Shown here piece after piece: positions 1-12,076 of a stretch of 64,000 bases of DNA. How positions within the stretch are numbered: position 1 is the first letter of the stretch; the number at the start of each line of letters is the position of its first letter. Location of the stretch: the NCBI GenBank assembly GCA_002007465.1, contig LNAC01000379.1, forward strand, positions 442,903 through 506,902. Reading direction: 5' to 3'. The notes beneath the pieces are model-generated. The model made no database searches. It was not told where the DNA came from and saw only the letters and a program-made list of their open reading frames with translations. The translations under genes were made by a program, and so were the position numbers. The stretch is from Ailurus styani. Its lineage: Eukaryota > Chordata > Mammalia > Carnivora > Ailuridae.

Positions 1-857
1 AGATTCTGCACTTCCTTTGAAAACATGAAAACAGGTAAGATTAAACTCACCTTCCTAAACAGAAAACAATAACAATGGGTAAGTCAGGATTAGGGAAGCG
101 AAAATTCCAGTCCCCTTCATGGTCCTTCTAGCTGGACTAAGAACCAAATTAAGGTGACACAGATTAACAGAAGAAAACAACATTATTTGCATATGTATGA
201 GGAAACCACAGAGACATAACATTCCAAAGACAATCAGGCAAAAAAATGAGATATGCATGCCTTCATGTTTTCTAAGCAAGGAGCATCTTGTCTATAATGA
301 AAAGTGGTAATTTAAAATTTACCTTCATTTGGAATTATTGTTTTTCCACTTTCGTTCAAAATGGTCATTCTAAGTTTCAAAGTTTTAAGACGTCAGAAAG
401 ATCCCAAGATATCTGGGTAATGCATTAAAAACAAAGTTGTCATACCTTACTTTTAAAAATCTGTTTGAAGTCCTGATGTGTTCAGGATAAAAAAGATGTT
501 TTAACTTCTGAAAATGTCATTCCTATTCTCTGTACGTCCCTACCCACTCTTGTCTAAATTCACTTCCTACCTTTTTCCAACCTGCTCAGTGCTCTTGGAA
601 GACTATTTTCTCTTAATAGAGTTACCGGTGCTCTCTTAATGGTTGCATTGATTTATTTATTACGTTTAGATAGTAGGCAAAAAGAGAAGATTAGCAGGGT
701 GGAAAAGAAAAAGGGATACAAGACAGGTAATAGAGAAGAGATCCTTATACTTATGAAATCTACTCACACTTAAGGGCTCTGTATGTAACTGTGGTCTTCC
801 ATGGTCACAGTTCATTTACTACAAGACTTCTTACACAGCTTCAAACTCTGTCTAAAA

Positions 858-936
858 CCTTTATTTAAGAAATACTGTTAGATATGTACTTTATGCAAAA
901 TGTACTAAGAGCTATGAAGAAATGACAGAGAATAAT
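858..936. repeat. Direct duplication, copy 1 (79 bp)
   Basis: These 79 bases recur at 1866-1944 in the same orientation with a single difference (t at 903, c at 1911). Homology stops abruptly on both sides. The left flank here is gtctaaaa, against agttttt at the other copy. It matches no interspersed repeat I know, so it looks like a local copying event rather than two copies of a repeat family. Confidence 0.9.
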
Positions 937-1865
937 GCCATTTTCTCTCTGAGGCCCTTAAAGCCAAAGGGTGGTAATGCCATCCCACTGTGACTGGTTC
1001 CTGGGAAACTCCACAATTCATATATAGTTCTCGAATCCCTGAGTATTCCTCTCTAACAGATATCTTGAAACATTCAATTAGGTCTCCTGACAGGACCCTG
1101 ACTGATAAAGAAACCATCACCAAATCTGATAATTTTGTTTAAAACATTCTATATACTCTTAATTTTTAAAGTATGCTTCTTAAAGCAATAAACATAAAGC
1201 CTATGAATAGTATAGAATGATGACTGCATGAAGTATATAATATTTGTAATTAAACAGATATATGACCAAGAGTTACTTTTAACATAATATATTTTAGCAT
1301 GGGAGAAAACAATGAATAACGTAATCCTAATGGCAATACTATCCTTCACTATGAGAGAATGTCAATTCATATATTCCTGAATCAATGGAGGATGGTTGAT
1401 GAACACGACAATATTCTGAGTATTGGAAATACTGATTATTTAATAAAGCACTTTTTTAACACTGGGATTGAATATGCCTTGTAAATCAAAATACCAAGAA
1501 ATTATTACTTTTATTGAAACCAAGCCATGAGGATACTCAAATAAGTGTAATTTTGGCACCTTGGCAACTATGAAAGACAAGTAACAAGTATACATGGTGA
1601 TGACAAGGATTTACTACAAAACAAATATTCCAGGGCCTATTTTGAACCAAAGATAAATTACTTAATACCATTTCATTTATAACTAAAATACTGGGCAATT
1701 AACATCAAAATGAACTATGATATGATGTCCTTAAATTCTTAAAATATTTTAAGTCCTTATTGAATTACTAAAGGAACCAAAATATGCTATGTCTAGTTTT
1801 GGTTTTCTGTATACTAAATGAAGCATTTTGATATTATTGGTAATTATTAATGCATATAAGTTTTT

Positions 1866-1944
1866 CCTTTATTTAAGAAATACTGTTAGATATGTACTTT
1901 ATGCAAAATGCACTAAGAGCTATGAAGAAATGACAGAGAATAAT
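1866..1944. repeat. Direct duplication, copy 2 (79 bp)
   Basis: Second copy of the 858-936 segment, 1,008 bp downstream, 78 of 79 bases identical. The right junction is aataat|aatgtc here and aataat|gccatt at copy 1. I see no target-site duplication or A tail, and the sequence does not show which copy is the source. Confidence 0.9.
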
Positions 1945-2639
1945 AATGTCGTCTAAATATTCTGGACAACAGAAAATAATTTTGAGCGTCAATAAATAGT
2001 TTCTCTATCTGCTTATGTCAGATAGGAAGAATTTTGCCCTTCGTCCCCAAATACATTAAATAAAAATGTAATATTAACAGGTTAAAATATATATTAAGAT
2101 TTTAACATTCTTACCAATTTCTAAACTCTCCTACCTCAGTTGTTATATTTATAACAATCAGCAGAATAGTAGCTCATAAATACTTAGGATAAATATTTGC
2201 ATTCTTCAATTTTTTATTGATAATGTATTCTATATTAGGTTATCTTTAGGCATCTGTGATGGTAACAAGGAAATTGATCACCCTCAGAGATGATGCATTT
2301 AAATCATTTTAAGATGGAGTGGTTAAAGAGTAAAATCCTCCAAAATATAATACAAAGTAGGATGCATTTACTTAGGGTTTCTCAAGTGAAAGAGAATTTG
2401 AACATGAGGCTGTTGCTCATGTTTCTCTGAATAAGGGGGAGGCCATCCCATTGACAGGTATCATTTGTGTTTGTTACACCTGTGAGTAATATAAGGAACA
2501 TGCCAAAATGAGTTCAATTTTTAAAAAGCAGAATTTTTAACAATGGGATTTGGGGAAGAATGTGCCAGTGGGCACTATACTTCCTCCCTCTGCCTCATCA
2601 TCTACCTCAAGGTCTGAATAAAACAACTATTTTATGAAT

Positions 2640-3220
2640 TGTGTCACTACATCTTATCAAGACTTCCTGCATGCAGAAGTCTTTTCAGATTCAAAATTAC
2701 TTTTCCTATGGCAGCACCACTGATCTTTCTAAATAAAGCACATTTTTGAAAATGCCACTCCATGTCTTGCCTTAAGACTTCCCAAAACTTGCTAAATTCA
2801 AATGCCTTAACAAGTCATGTGAATGCAAGTATCATCTCTTGTCACTAACCATCCCCAACCTTATTTAGCTATATTGCATGCTCTATTTATACTGAACTCG
2901 TTACAGCTCCACACGTATTTATTTCCTGTCTCACATCCGGAATTTGGCAGACGCCTGGCATACCCTTGACCACCTCACAATCACTTTTCCTAATGCTAAC
3001 ACTTCTCAGCCAAAACGACTTTCCTCCAGGAAGATTGCTGTGATTCTCAAAGACTATCAGATTCCCTTCCTTCATTTTACCAGAGCACTCCGTAATTCCT
3101 TGATCATACCACTAAATCTTACTGTATCTTCATTGTCTAGCCTTTTCATTACACTGAAACTCCATGAAAAGCATCATTTGCTACTTTTTAGACTCTCAAC
3201 TTCTAAAATAAGAGTCTGAA
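2640..3220 (+). mobile_element. L2 LINE relic
   Basis: Degenerate match to the L2 3' coding and UTR region: gatctttctaaa, then ccactccatgtcttgcctt and a run like the L2 segment that precedes the 3' end. No reading frame survives. Assigned from remembered L2 consensus text; boundaries are approximate. Confidence 0.5.
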
Positions 3221-3418
3221 ATAATTTATAGTTGTTAAGTGAAGAGTATTCCTAACCTATATCCACAGATTTTTTACTTCAGAAAATCAGTGTCTAAGTG
3301 GGCAATCTGCAACTGGGAGAGCATTAAAGTCTGGAGAGGGGAGCAGCAACTTTGGGTGTCTGTCATTTTAGAAACCCAATTTATACAACAGAATGCTATA
3401 TGAAAATGTCTCTCATTT

Positions 3419-3473
3419 AAGTTTTATTTTATTTATTTTGTGTGTGTGAGTAATCACTACGAGGCACCCACAG
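3419..3473 (-). mobile_element. Possible fragment of an older carnivore SINE
   Basis: Reads ttttattttatttattttg, a short tg run, agtaatcactac and then gaggcaccca. This resembles the minus strand of the older tRNA-Lys SINE form seen better at 19690-19809, with the middle missing. The match is short. Confidence 0.3.
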
Positions 3474-4178
3474 AAACATTAAAATTACAAGGCTCTTCTC
3501 CTTGATTGTCAATGATGGGCACTTTAATCATGTCAAGGCAGGGAATGCTCTCTATGAGGTATAGAAAAGAGAGAAAACCATTTTATTATTGAATAAGAAC
3601 TAATGATGGTTACAATGCTCATCATTGGCAATCTGCTGGGAAATGACAAGGATGGAAAAAATTCTAACATATATATCATCAAGCAGTTGTACTCTATTAT
3701 ACACATATTTTCATGAGTAACCATAACTTTTCTTCCCATAAGAGAACTTTACAACATCCCTCGTTATACATTCTTTCTTAGTTCATCCCAAATTTACCTG
3801 TCATTATGGCAGCCATTTGTTTTAGCTAACTGCCTAGGTATGAAGGAAAACTAAAACTTCAAATACTAGGACAAGCATTTGGTTATACCTCAGAATAAGG
3901 CATCCTCACAGTGACAAGGAGATAGAGGCACTATATTCCTTGATGTTTACATGTTCAAAGAGATGTCTCCCAGACCCTGAAGAAAAACACTTGTGGGTGG
4001 TAAAGCTCAAAACAGGCTTACCTAGGCTTTAAAAACATCTATAGAGATATCAAAGGGAAAAAAGAAGGAGTCACAAACAATAGGTTTGTCACAGAAACAT
4101 ACTGAAAAACAGAGAGGGATAGATTAGTTTCCCCTTGGCAGCAGATTAAAAAAATCATTTCATAAAACATTACCCTCT

Positions 4179-4367
4179 GGGCACCTGGGTGGCTCAGTCA
4201 GTTGAGTGTCTACCTTCGGGTCAGATCAAGGTCTCACGGTACTGGGATCGAGCTCCATGTCAGGCTCCCTGCTCAGAGGGGAGTTGGTTTCTCCCTCGCC
4301 CTCTGCCACTTGCCCTGTTTGTGCTCTCTCTCTGTTAAATGGATAAATAAAATCTTAAAAAAAAAAA
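4179..4367 (+). mobile_element. CAN-SINE, older arctoid form
   Basis: Starts gggcacctgggtggctcag (tRNA-Lys-like head with box A) and ends aaataaaatcttaaaa plus poly(A). A 9-bp target-site duplication attaccctc flanks it (4169-4177 and 4367-4375). The body differs from the young mustelid type. Confidence 0.93.
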
Positions 4368-4899
4368 TTACCCTCAACAGCAGGCAACTCAAATACTTAG
4401 AGCTTTGTTATACAGGCCTTGCTAGAAGACCACACTTTCTCTATCACAATCCATACAGTATACATGTCACAGAATAAATCTATTGAGACACACACATCCA
4501 CGGCTATAAAAAACATGTGTTGTGTGTGAATAAGATGCATAAAGCGTATTAATGATCTGCACCTATCACTTGAACTCAAGATTCACATACAGAGGACATA
4601 TTAAAATATATAAAGAATGGTATTGCCAGAGTATTAACAATCATAACAGATACCAGTATGTAATGCATGCAGGTATGCGATATATATGCAACTGCCTACT
4701 AAAATTTTGAAGAAATACCTAATAGGTATGTTAAAGGTAATACGTTAAACTTCTATGACTCAGCTGCTGGTACTAAAGACTTCCTTTAATTGTTAAAGTT
4801 GACTTCATTCTTCAGTTGCTTGGGCCAAAATAATAGGTGTCGGCACTGACTTTCCTCTACCTCTCGCATTTCCCATCCAGCATATCAGGAATTGTTTTC

Positions 4900-5570
4900 T
4901 CAACTGACAAAAATGTGTACCCAAATCTAAATATTTCTTACACACTCCACCGTTAAGTCTAAACTACTGTTTTTTACCTGGATTTCTGTAAAAGCGCCAC
5001 TAGTCTCCCTGCTTCACATCTTCTGTTCCTACACTCTCTCCTCAGTAGAAAAGTCAGAATGATTCTTAAAAAACTTAAGTCAGATCATATTTCTCATTCT
5101 TTTTGAAGATTTCACTTATTTGTTTATTTATCTGTTTACTTATGAAAGAGCAAGAGAGCAGGGGGAGGTGGAGAGGGAGAGGGAAAAGCAGACACCATGC
5201 TGGGCGCAGAGCCCCATGGGGGAACTCTACCTCAACACTGGAGCTGAAATGAAGAGTTGGACGCTTAACCCACTGAGCCACCCAGATGTCCAGATCATAC
5301 TTTCTTCTGTTCAGATCTCCAGTGATACCGCACCTCACTACAGAAGTCAAACTCTACAAAATGGTTACAAGTCCCACAAGGCCCCATGTTACTTCTGACA
5401 CCCCATCTCCTCTGACTACAGTCTTTGCTGATCAAACTCTACTATATTCACACTAGCCACTTGATATTCCTCAAATAGCTAGATGTGCTCTGGCTATAAG
5501 CACAAGCCTGGCTACAAGCCTCTGAACGCTTATTGTTCAGTCTTGAATTCTCTTTTCTCGGCTCTTCCTA
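4900..5570 (+). mobile_element. L2 LINE relic, split by a SINE
   Basis: Contains ctagtctccctgcttc, then agaatgattcttaaaa and aagtcagatcatattt, the order seen in the L2 3' end of ORF2. It resumes after the SINE with caagtcccacaaggcccc. Heavily mutated and non-coding. Confidence 0.65.
5101..5290 (-). mobile_element. CAN-SINE inserted in L2
   Basis: Minus orientation: tttgaagatttcacttattt at the tail side and ccactgagccacccagatgtc at the head side. Flanked by cagatcatat (5081-5090) and cagatcatac (5291-5300), a 10-bp target-site duplication with one change. Diverged, so an older copy. Confidence 0.9.
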
Positions 5571-5599
5571 TGACTCTGCCCTTCACTTCCTTACACCAT

Positions 5600-6060
5600 T
5601 TTTGAGAAGTTCATTTTGCAAATATATTTTTGATTAAGATAAAATTTAGATAATGTAATATTCACCTTGATAAAGTGTAAAATTCAGTATTTACTATTAC
5701 TTTTACAGGGTTGCACAATAATCACTATTTTATAACTCCAGAAATTTTTCAACATCTCAGTAGGATACTTCATACTCACTATACTTTAACTTCCCCCTTG
5801 CCTAATCTTTTCAGCCCACAGCAACTGGCTTTCTGTCCCTGTGGATTTATATATTCTGGTCATTTCATACAAATGGAGTCATATAACATGGGCCCATTGA
5901 TATCAGACTTCTTTTACATAGCATGCTGTTTTTTAGGTTCATCCATATTTTACATGCAACAGTATTTCACATTCATTTTTATGGGTGAAAATATTGCATT
6001 GTATAGATACACTAAAATTCTGTTTCTCTATTCATCTGTTGATAGACAGGAACATTAACT
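5600..6060 (-). mobile_element. Old L1 3' region, antisense
   Basis: Matches the antisense of an L1M-type 3' UTR: ttgcacaataatcacta, aactggctttctgtccctgt, catacaaatggagtcatata, ttcatctgttgatagacagg. A 115-codon open frame on the + strand (5711-6058) is an accident of this antisense L1 and has no family resemblance. Confidence 0.75.
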
Positions 6061-6237
6061 TTTAAGTACTGAAATATAAATTCAACATTAGAGTATCCAG
6101 AATTATAATTTGTAGTGTAGATTATACATGATATGAACAGACTGCTGTATAAAAGTGATACATAAATTACTTGCCAGCAAGTTCTTTTTTTTTAATAAAC
6201 TCCCAGGTAGCTCCTTTCCTATTAAATACATGAATGT

Positions 6238-6447
6238 GGGTGCTCAGTTGGCTTAGCCGTTAAGCATCTGCCTTCGGCTCAGGTCATGATCCCAGGGTCC
6301 TGGGATGGAGCACTGCATAGGACTCCCTGCTCAGTGGAAGGCCTGCTTCTCCCTCTCCCACTCCCCCTGCTTGTGTTCCCTCCCTTGCCGTGTCTCTCTC
6401 TGTCAAATAAATAAATAAAATCTTTAATGAATAAATAAATACATACA
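6238..6447 (+). mobile_element. CAN-SINE, older arctoid form
   Basis: Head ggtgctcagttggcttag is shortened; the body has ctccctctcccactccccct, and the tail runs into ataaataaat and acatacatac repeats. Flanks share acatgaatgt, the likely target-site duplication. The next SINE sits a few bases downstream in the opposite orientation. Confidence 0.88.
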
Positions 6448-6465
6448 TACATGAATGTTATTTTT

Positions 6466-6780
6466 CAAAGATTTTTAAAATTATTTATTTATTTGACAGA
6501 GAGAGACAGTGAGAAAGAGAACACAAGCAGGGACAGTGGGAGAGCCTCTGCTTTCGGCTCAGGTAGGGAGCCGACTGGATTTCTACCTGAAATCTGGCAC
6601 TCCTAATCCAAGGAGTAGGAACAGGGAATGTAATCCAGGGGGGGGCGATGGTATAATTTCCCGCCCAGTAGGGAGCCCGATATGGGGCTCAATCCCAAGA
6701 CACAAGGCTCGATCCCAGGACCCTAGGATCATGACCTGAGCTGAAGGCAGCCGCTTAATGACTGAGCCACCCAGGCGCCC
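6466..6780 (-). mobile_element. Rearranged CAN-SINE with templated patches
   Basis: Both ends are normal for a minus-strand SINE (ttatttatttatttgacag at the left, gagccacccaggcgccc at the right), and tgaatgttat flanks it on both sides. The length is 315 bp against about 200. The middle (about 6544-6700) is not SINE sequence in order. It holds a SINE piece in reverse orientation (6544-6564), a 13-bp match to 7213-7225, an exact reverse complement of 8095-8146 (6608-6659), and a doubled ctcaatccc/ctcgatccc segment. Confidence 0.85.
6608..6659 (-). repeat. 52-bp exact inverted copy of 8095-8146
   Basis: Every base from 6608 to 6659, including a run of eight G, is the reverse complement of 8095-8146. 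At 8095-8146 the segment continues smoothly into L2 sequence on both sides, so that locus is the likely source. The copy lies inside a SINE, where it does not belong. Confidence 0.95.
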
Positions 6781-7329
6781 TGAATGTTATACTTTCATCA
6801 ATCTATTACCTCTAAGAACTTATGTTTGCACTGGTGATAGCCAGACCTCTAAGACAACAATGGACTTTTCAGTTTCTACATTAAAGATTAGCCCAAGACG
6901 TTATAACTATGGATCTCACCTGAAATAAGAGATCACCAAGGCATAAAGTGGAATTCAACCAGCAGAAAAACATTTGTGTCAGAATATTTTTCCTTTCCTT
7001 TCCTTTCTTTTCAAGAGAGTATTCAGACAGATACTCAACTCTGTTACAGATGTATGTACTGTGCTCAAAGAAGGTTGAAGTATTCTGAGAGGTCTTTGTG
7101 ACATCATGACTGTAAAAGTTCTGCCCACCTGGGAAGGAACAGCACAATACTCAAGAGAGTTAACATTGGTGGCCTTTACTGCTGAAGGATGGGCACCAGC
7201 TTAGGAAGGTACCTGGATTTCTACCAGCTTCCACTTCTAAGCGCAGTCTGGATGCCCTTAAATTTAAAGTAACCACACCTGGCTGTGTGATTTACATGGA
7301 ATGTGGCTAAATAAAATATTGTCTTGAGG

Positions 7330-7525
7330 CTTTTTTTTTTTTTAAGATTTTATTTATTTGACAGAGGGAGAGAGATCATAGGAGGCAGAGAGGCAGGCAA
7401 AGAGAGGGGGGGAAGCAGGCTCCCCGCCGAGCAGGGAGCCCGATGCGGGCCTCGATCCCAGGACCCTGAGATCATGACCTGAGCCGAAAGCAGAGGCTTT
7501 AACACACTGAGCCACCCAGGCGCCC
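7330..7525 (-). mobile_element. CAN-SINE, young mustelid form
   Basis: Poly(T) then aagattttatttatttgaca through gagccacccaggcgccc. Perfect 10-bp target-site duplication tgtcttgagg at 7320-7329 and 7526-7535. It may be the donor of the inverted 21-bp patch at 6544-6564 (matching 7477-7497). Confidence 0.96.
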
Positions 7526-7534
7526 TGTCTTGAG

Positions 7535-8040
7535 GTTTTTAAAAGTAATAAAGGTTACATATTATAAGGTTCAGTACTTTATATTGTATATCTTAGTACT
7601 TTTTAGCATAACCAAAAGGTTGTACAAGTACCACCACTATCTACATTCAGAATATTTTCATCATTACAAAAATAAAACCCATTCACAAAAACAACCATTC
7701 CCCACTCTCCCTCCCAAGGCCCTGGCAACCACTAATCTACTTTTTAACTCCTCGGATTTTTGTATTCTCTACATTTCATATAAATGGAACATACAATCTG
7801 TGGCCTCTTGTGACTCCCTTCTTTAACTTTGAACGTTTTTGAAGTTCATTCATATTGTGGCATACATCAGAATGCATTCCTATTTATAACATCTTATCAC
7901 ATAGATAGAAACTTTTTATTTACCCATTTATTCATTGATGGGCATTTGGTTATATACTACTTGAATATTATGAATGATACTGCTATATATATTGCAGTAC
8001 ATTGATATACAAGTCTTTGTGTGGACATATCCCTCACCTT
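7535..8040 (-). mobile_element. Old L1 3' region, antisense
   Basis: Antisense L1M text: aaggccctggcaaccactaa, catttcatataaatggaaca, ttgtgactcccttctttaa, tgaagttcattcatattgtg, ttattcattgatgggcattt. It is a separate fragment from the 5600-6060 one, which covers the same consensus region. Confidence 0.8.
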
Positions 8041-8084
8041 TTTCAAAATTAAATACCTACTTCACATGATGGCTTGCACTAACC

Positions 8085-8320
8085 ATTCTATTTAAAATTA
8101 TACCATCGCCCCCCCCTGGATTACATTCCCTGTTCCTACTCCTTGGTGACTTTTCTTTATGACACTTGCAATAATTTGTTATTGTTCATCTTTCTCCACT
8201 AGCGTACACATTACATGATGGTAGAGAATCTTCTCTATTTTGTTTCACTCTCTGTCCCCAATGATGGAAAATTGCCGTACACAGAGCAAGTGCAAAATAT
8301 GTATTTGTTGATATTTTCTG
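8085..8320 (+). mobile_element. L2 3' end
   Basis: Reads as L2 3' UTR: ctatttaaaattataccat, gacttttctttatgacactt, tttctccactagcgtacaca, and a terminal aaatatgtatttgttgatat. Its 8095-8146 part is the apparent source of the inverted patch at 6608-6659. Confidence 0.65.
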
Positions 8321-8644
8321 TGCCTTTTGTTCATAGCTATTACTGTCCACACTGGCCACTGTATACCCACGGTTTAAAAAACCAGTCCCAGTAAGATCTC
8401 CAACATCTGCCTTCTCTATGAAAGGAACTGGATGAGCGTGTGGACATCCTCCACATTCACTATTTTCCAGACATCACCATGCTACCTACTAACACAGAGG
8501 ACATCGATAACATTGCAGGGGGAGATGGAAGGATAGTACATACCTCCCATCTTCCTAAAGAAATCCAGTATGATAAAACTGTCAAGATTATATAAACTGG
8601 ATCATATGGGGGTGAAGCACAAACACTGCAGAGGAAAAAGACAG

Positions 8645-8830
8645 GGATATGAATCCTACTCTGATGCTTTCTAGCTGTCTTGCCTTGAGAAAGTTAGCAT
8701 CTTTACCCTCCTTTTCTCATATATAAAATGGTATTAACTGTAGCTATCCAGTGGGGTTGTCATGAAGATACATGCATTAAAAAATGTGAAGTATTTATAA
8801 TAGTGTCTGGCACCTAGTAACTATTATTAT
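8645..8830 (+). mobile_element. MIR SINE
   Basis: Core and 3' end of MIR in order: tttctagctgtcttgccttg, ttctcatatataaaatgg, ggggttgtcatgaagata and gtgtctggcacctagtaac. An ancient mammalian element with no detectable target-site duplication. Confidence 0.75.
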
Positions 8831-9044
8831 CATCTTGTCATCACCACCATCATATAAAATGTAAAACAACTTGTAAATTTCATTCTTGCACAATGGCATG
8901 GAAATTATAAAATCATAAAATTTCCATCAATATATAAAGCAAAGAGAAATCACACACACTTTGATATCACAAAATTGACAATCGCATTTTAAGTAAAGAA
9001 TATGTAAAATAAAAACAATTTTATCAATTAACTTTTAATTAAAG

Positions 9045-9300
9045 GCAGTGCAGTATAACAATAAGGAGCACAGTCTCTGGAACCACGTTCCCTTAGCACA
9101 AAACCTTACTACACAGCTAACTAGCAGGGTGAGCTTGAACAATTTATGTAATCTCTCTGTGTCTCATTTCCATTAAATGAATATAATAATATCTAGTTCT
9201 TTGGATTGCCATTGAGAATTAAAGACATTTATACATGTTAAGGGCTTAGTTGAGTGCCTGGCACCTAGTTAGTGTCCACTAAATTTTAGCTACTACTACT
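9045..9300 (+). mobile_element. Near full-length MIR SINE
   Basis: Starts near gcagtgcagtataacaataa and shows agcacagtctctggaacca, acagctaactagcagggtga, atttatgtaatctctctgtg, gattgccattgagaattaaa and gtgcctggcacctagttag in consensus order. Better preserved than the MIR 400 bp upstream. Confidence 0.85.
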
Positions 9301-10545
9301 AGTAATATATTCCATGCATTATGCATGAAGACCTCTACCAGGACTACATCCAAGGAACCCAAATCACTCCTAAACACCGTGTGCTCTACCAAAAATAGAA
9401 AGCTTAATGTCCACAGCGAATTTCTATCTTCCTGACTCAATTTTGTCTCCTTTAAAAGCATATAACTCTCTAATCTCCATATCTCAAATATCTAGGAGCT
9501 GGATCAAACAATAGTATGCAATACTGTCTAGGATATTGTAAATAATTGATAAATGCTCGTGGGTAGAAAGAAAAGGATGGCAGAAGATAATAAGCCCAGT
9601 CAAGCTAAATTGCTACCACTCTGTCCCACAGTCACAATTTCCTCATTTATTTTATATATTGGCCTTCTGACTCCTGTGTGTTTCCATTTTCTGCTCGCTT
9701 GAGCTTCTAGGCTTCAGGGCTAACAAAAGAAGCAAAGAGGTCTTGAAGATTCCCACATCATCAGCCATACATATGCTCAGAATAGTTAAGCCCTAATGTC
9801 AAAGTTTCCCATCAATCATAGTGTTTGAAAGGATGGCCTAAACGGGTGCATTGTCAGTTTGCAGTAAACTCATAAATAACTACACAGATCCAAAAGTCCT
9901 ATTGCACGGAGAAGCAGGAGGATCTGTCTCTGAAATTTTAAGATAGGTTATAAATTACCAGGAGACTGTGGATTACTCTGATAAAGAAGTAATGAAGTAA
10001 AACAGTTCCTTTTTTAATAAGCATAGCCAACATCTGTCAGATGTACTCCAATCAGCATGAGAGGGCAGGCTTCCATTTTCATAGGATGGACTCAAAAATA
10101 TCAAACGCTGGAGGTCTTAAATCCTTTATTTATATTTACGATTTTACATTTGAATTGGGCTGTCAGTATCAATATTGGGTAATTGTCAGTTCCCAGAAAA
10201 TTGAACATCACAAGCCAGCCAAAGAAATAATTCATTATCTTCTGAAGTTTCTCTCCCAAATTTGATCCAGACTCTAATTAGCTGAGATGCCATCTCGGCT
10301 TATAGTTAATACTAAAATATATCATCCAAAAAATTAAGTATCTTATTTTTCATGAAAAAAAATTACGGCTGTGACAAAATATTACTGATCAGGGAATTAT
10401 TTAAATTATAGTCCTCCAAACAAAATTTTGTTATTTTGAGGGGATGAAAGGAGCAAAACAAAGAAGATTCTCTGTTATCCCCATAAATGACATCCACTGG
10501 TTCCAAGCAATGCCACGGCATTTACCTTATATATAACAAAACAGG
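9301..10545. other. Unassigned AT-rich sequence
   Basis: No transposon, RNA gene or convincing coding frame seen. Short open frames (at most 74 codons) occur on both strands without family resemblance. Confidence 0.45.
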
Positions 10546-10548
10546 CAA

Positions 10549-10758
10549 GGCTCCCTGGCTGGCTTAGTCAGTTAAGAATCTGCCTTCAGCCCAGGTTTCT
10601 GGGATAGAGCCCCTGTCCAATGGGGCTCACTGCTCAGCAGGAAGCCTGTTTCTCCCTTTCTCTTTGCCTTCCACATCCCCTGCTTGTGCTCTCTCTCTAA
10701 CAAATGAATAAATACATAAATACAAAAATAAATACATAAATAAAAATATTTTTTAAAA
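10549..10758 (+). mobile_element. CAN-SINE, diverged
   Basis: Head ggctccctggctggcttagt, body with tctccctttctctttgcc, tail of ataaataca repeats and poly(A)-like sequence. The expanded aataaatacataaata tail suggests slippage after insertion. Flanking match aacaaaacaggcaag / aaaacaagcaaaa is weak. Confidence 0.85.
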
Positions 10759-11434
10759 ACAAGCAAAATATAAAAACAAAAATAGGTATGTTCCTATGTT
10801 TGCTTATATTTCCATTAACATTTAGTGAACATGAACTGTAGACCAATAGCTTCAGGGAAGCAACGATTTTAACTTCTTAGCTGGAGGTGACAAACTACAA
10901 ATAGGATATAATGTACATATTCACTGGATACCATCATGAATGCCAAGAACTTATTTTCCGGGCTCTCTTGAACTATTGAATCTAGCATTATGATCATTGA
11001 TTTGGGTATTCATCTACTACTCTCCCTGCCTGATTAACCCTTTTTATTGAACAAGGTCTAAATTGCCACCAATAGTTGCAATAAAATTGGAAAGTTGTAG
11101 TACAAGATAGAAAGTGATATAGGCTGTGAAACGGTATGGGAAACGTATTGTGAAATTATAAATTCGAAAAAAGGACAGTTGGAACAGTGTCTGCTAGGAT
11201 TCTCCACTGTAACGTTACATGCCAAAGACCCTTGGATCATCTTTCCACCCAAAGGAATATCTCTTGACAGTTTAGAGACCAGGGTTGGGCAGTGGCTAGT
11301 GTATAAAAAAACAAACGCTGCATCTCAGCTAAGGCACGGACCCTACTCTTCTGGAGAGACAGGTATGGCTATTTTATGCACACTCAAGCAAACAAAATTT
11401 CCTGATTTGAAGAGCAGACATGGATATTCAGTTC

Positions 11435-11725
11435 AATTCATTTCGACCCAACAAATATTAATCAAGTATTTAATAAGTGTTCATCCAAGTGCTGGATGCT
11501 AATGTGGAGAAAAGTATACAATACTACTTTGCCCTGGAGGAACTGAAAACCTCATACTGAAATCAGGTAAGAAGGGAATACATAGCCAAGTGAGTGGTAC
11601 AGGTTATACATAACAGAATACTTCAAAGGAGGGATGAACTGGAGTAAATACTGATAAGTTGGACCAGTCATAAAAGACTTCAGAGAAGAGACAGAATGAA
11701 AGCTGGGTCATTAAAATAAAGTTTA
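11435..11725 (-). mobile_element. L2 3' end, antisense
   Basis: Antisense L2: acccaacaaatattaatcaa, agtgctggatgctaatgtgg, tttgccctggaggaactgaa, then the aggagggatgaa and acttcagagaagag stretches. Non-coding. Confidence 0.65.
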
Positions 11726-11815
11726 ATTTGAATTACATACTACTTGAAAATATCACATCTGTGTATTAACTGGAAGTAGCAGAACAGTTAAAAACAGCCA
11801 TGAACTAGAATTTCT

Positions 11816-12004
11816 TTTTTTTTTTTTTATTTGACATACAGAGAGAGAGAGGTCACAAGTAGGCAGAGAGGCAGGCAGAGAGAGAAGAGGAAGCAGGCTC
11901 CCCGCCAAGCAGGGAGCCCGATGCGGGCCTCGATCCCAGGACCCTGAGATCATGACCTGAGCCGAAGGCAGAGGCTTTAACCCACTGAGCCACCCAGGCG
12001 CCCG
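11816..12004 (-). mobile_element. CAN-SINE, young mustelid form
   Basis: Poly(T), tatttgacatacagagag and the GA-rich minus-strand body, ending cacccaggcgcccg. Target-site duplication of 14 bp, gaactagaatttct at 11802-11815 and gaactagtatttct at 12005-12018 (one change). It lacks the usual aagattttatt between poly(T) and tatttgaca. Confidence 0.95.
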
Positions 12005-12076
12005 GAACTAGTATTTCTAATATCAGTTGTTTTTGATATTAACTATAAAGATCTAGGCAAGTTGCTTAGAATCTCA

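Larger units (their letters stand above)
1..2630. other. AT-rich stretch without recognised gene or transposon
   Basis: Open frames are short and none resembles a known protein. I recognise no SINE, LINE or LTR here. The only structure I can support is the 79-bp direct duplication listed separately. Sequence this diverged could still hide old repeats that a profile search would find. Confidence 0.5.

Noticed and set aside
5711..6058. 115-codon open frame as a gene
   Set aside because: It lies entirely in antisense L1 3' UTR text and has no family resemblance.
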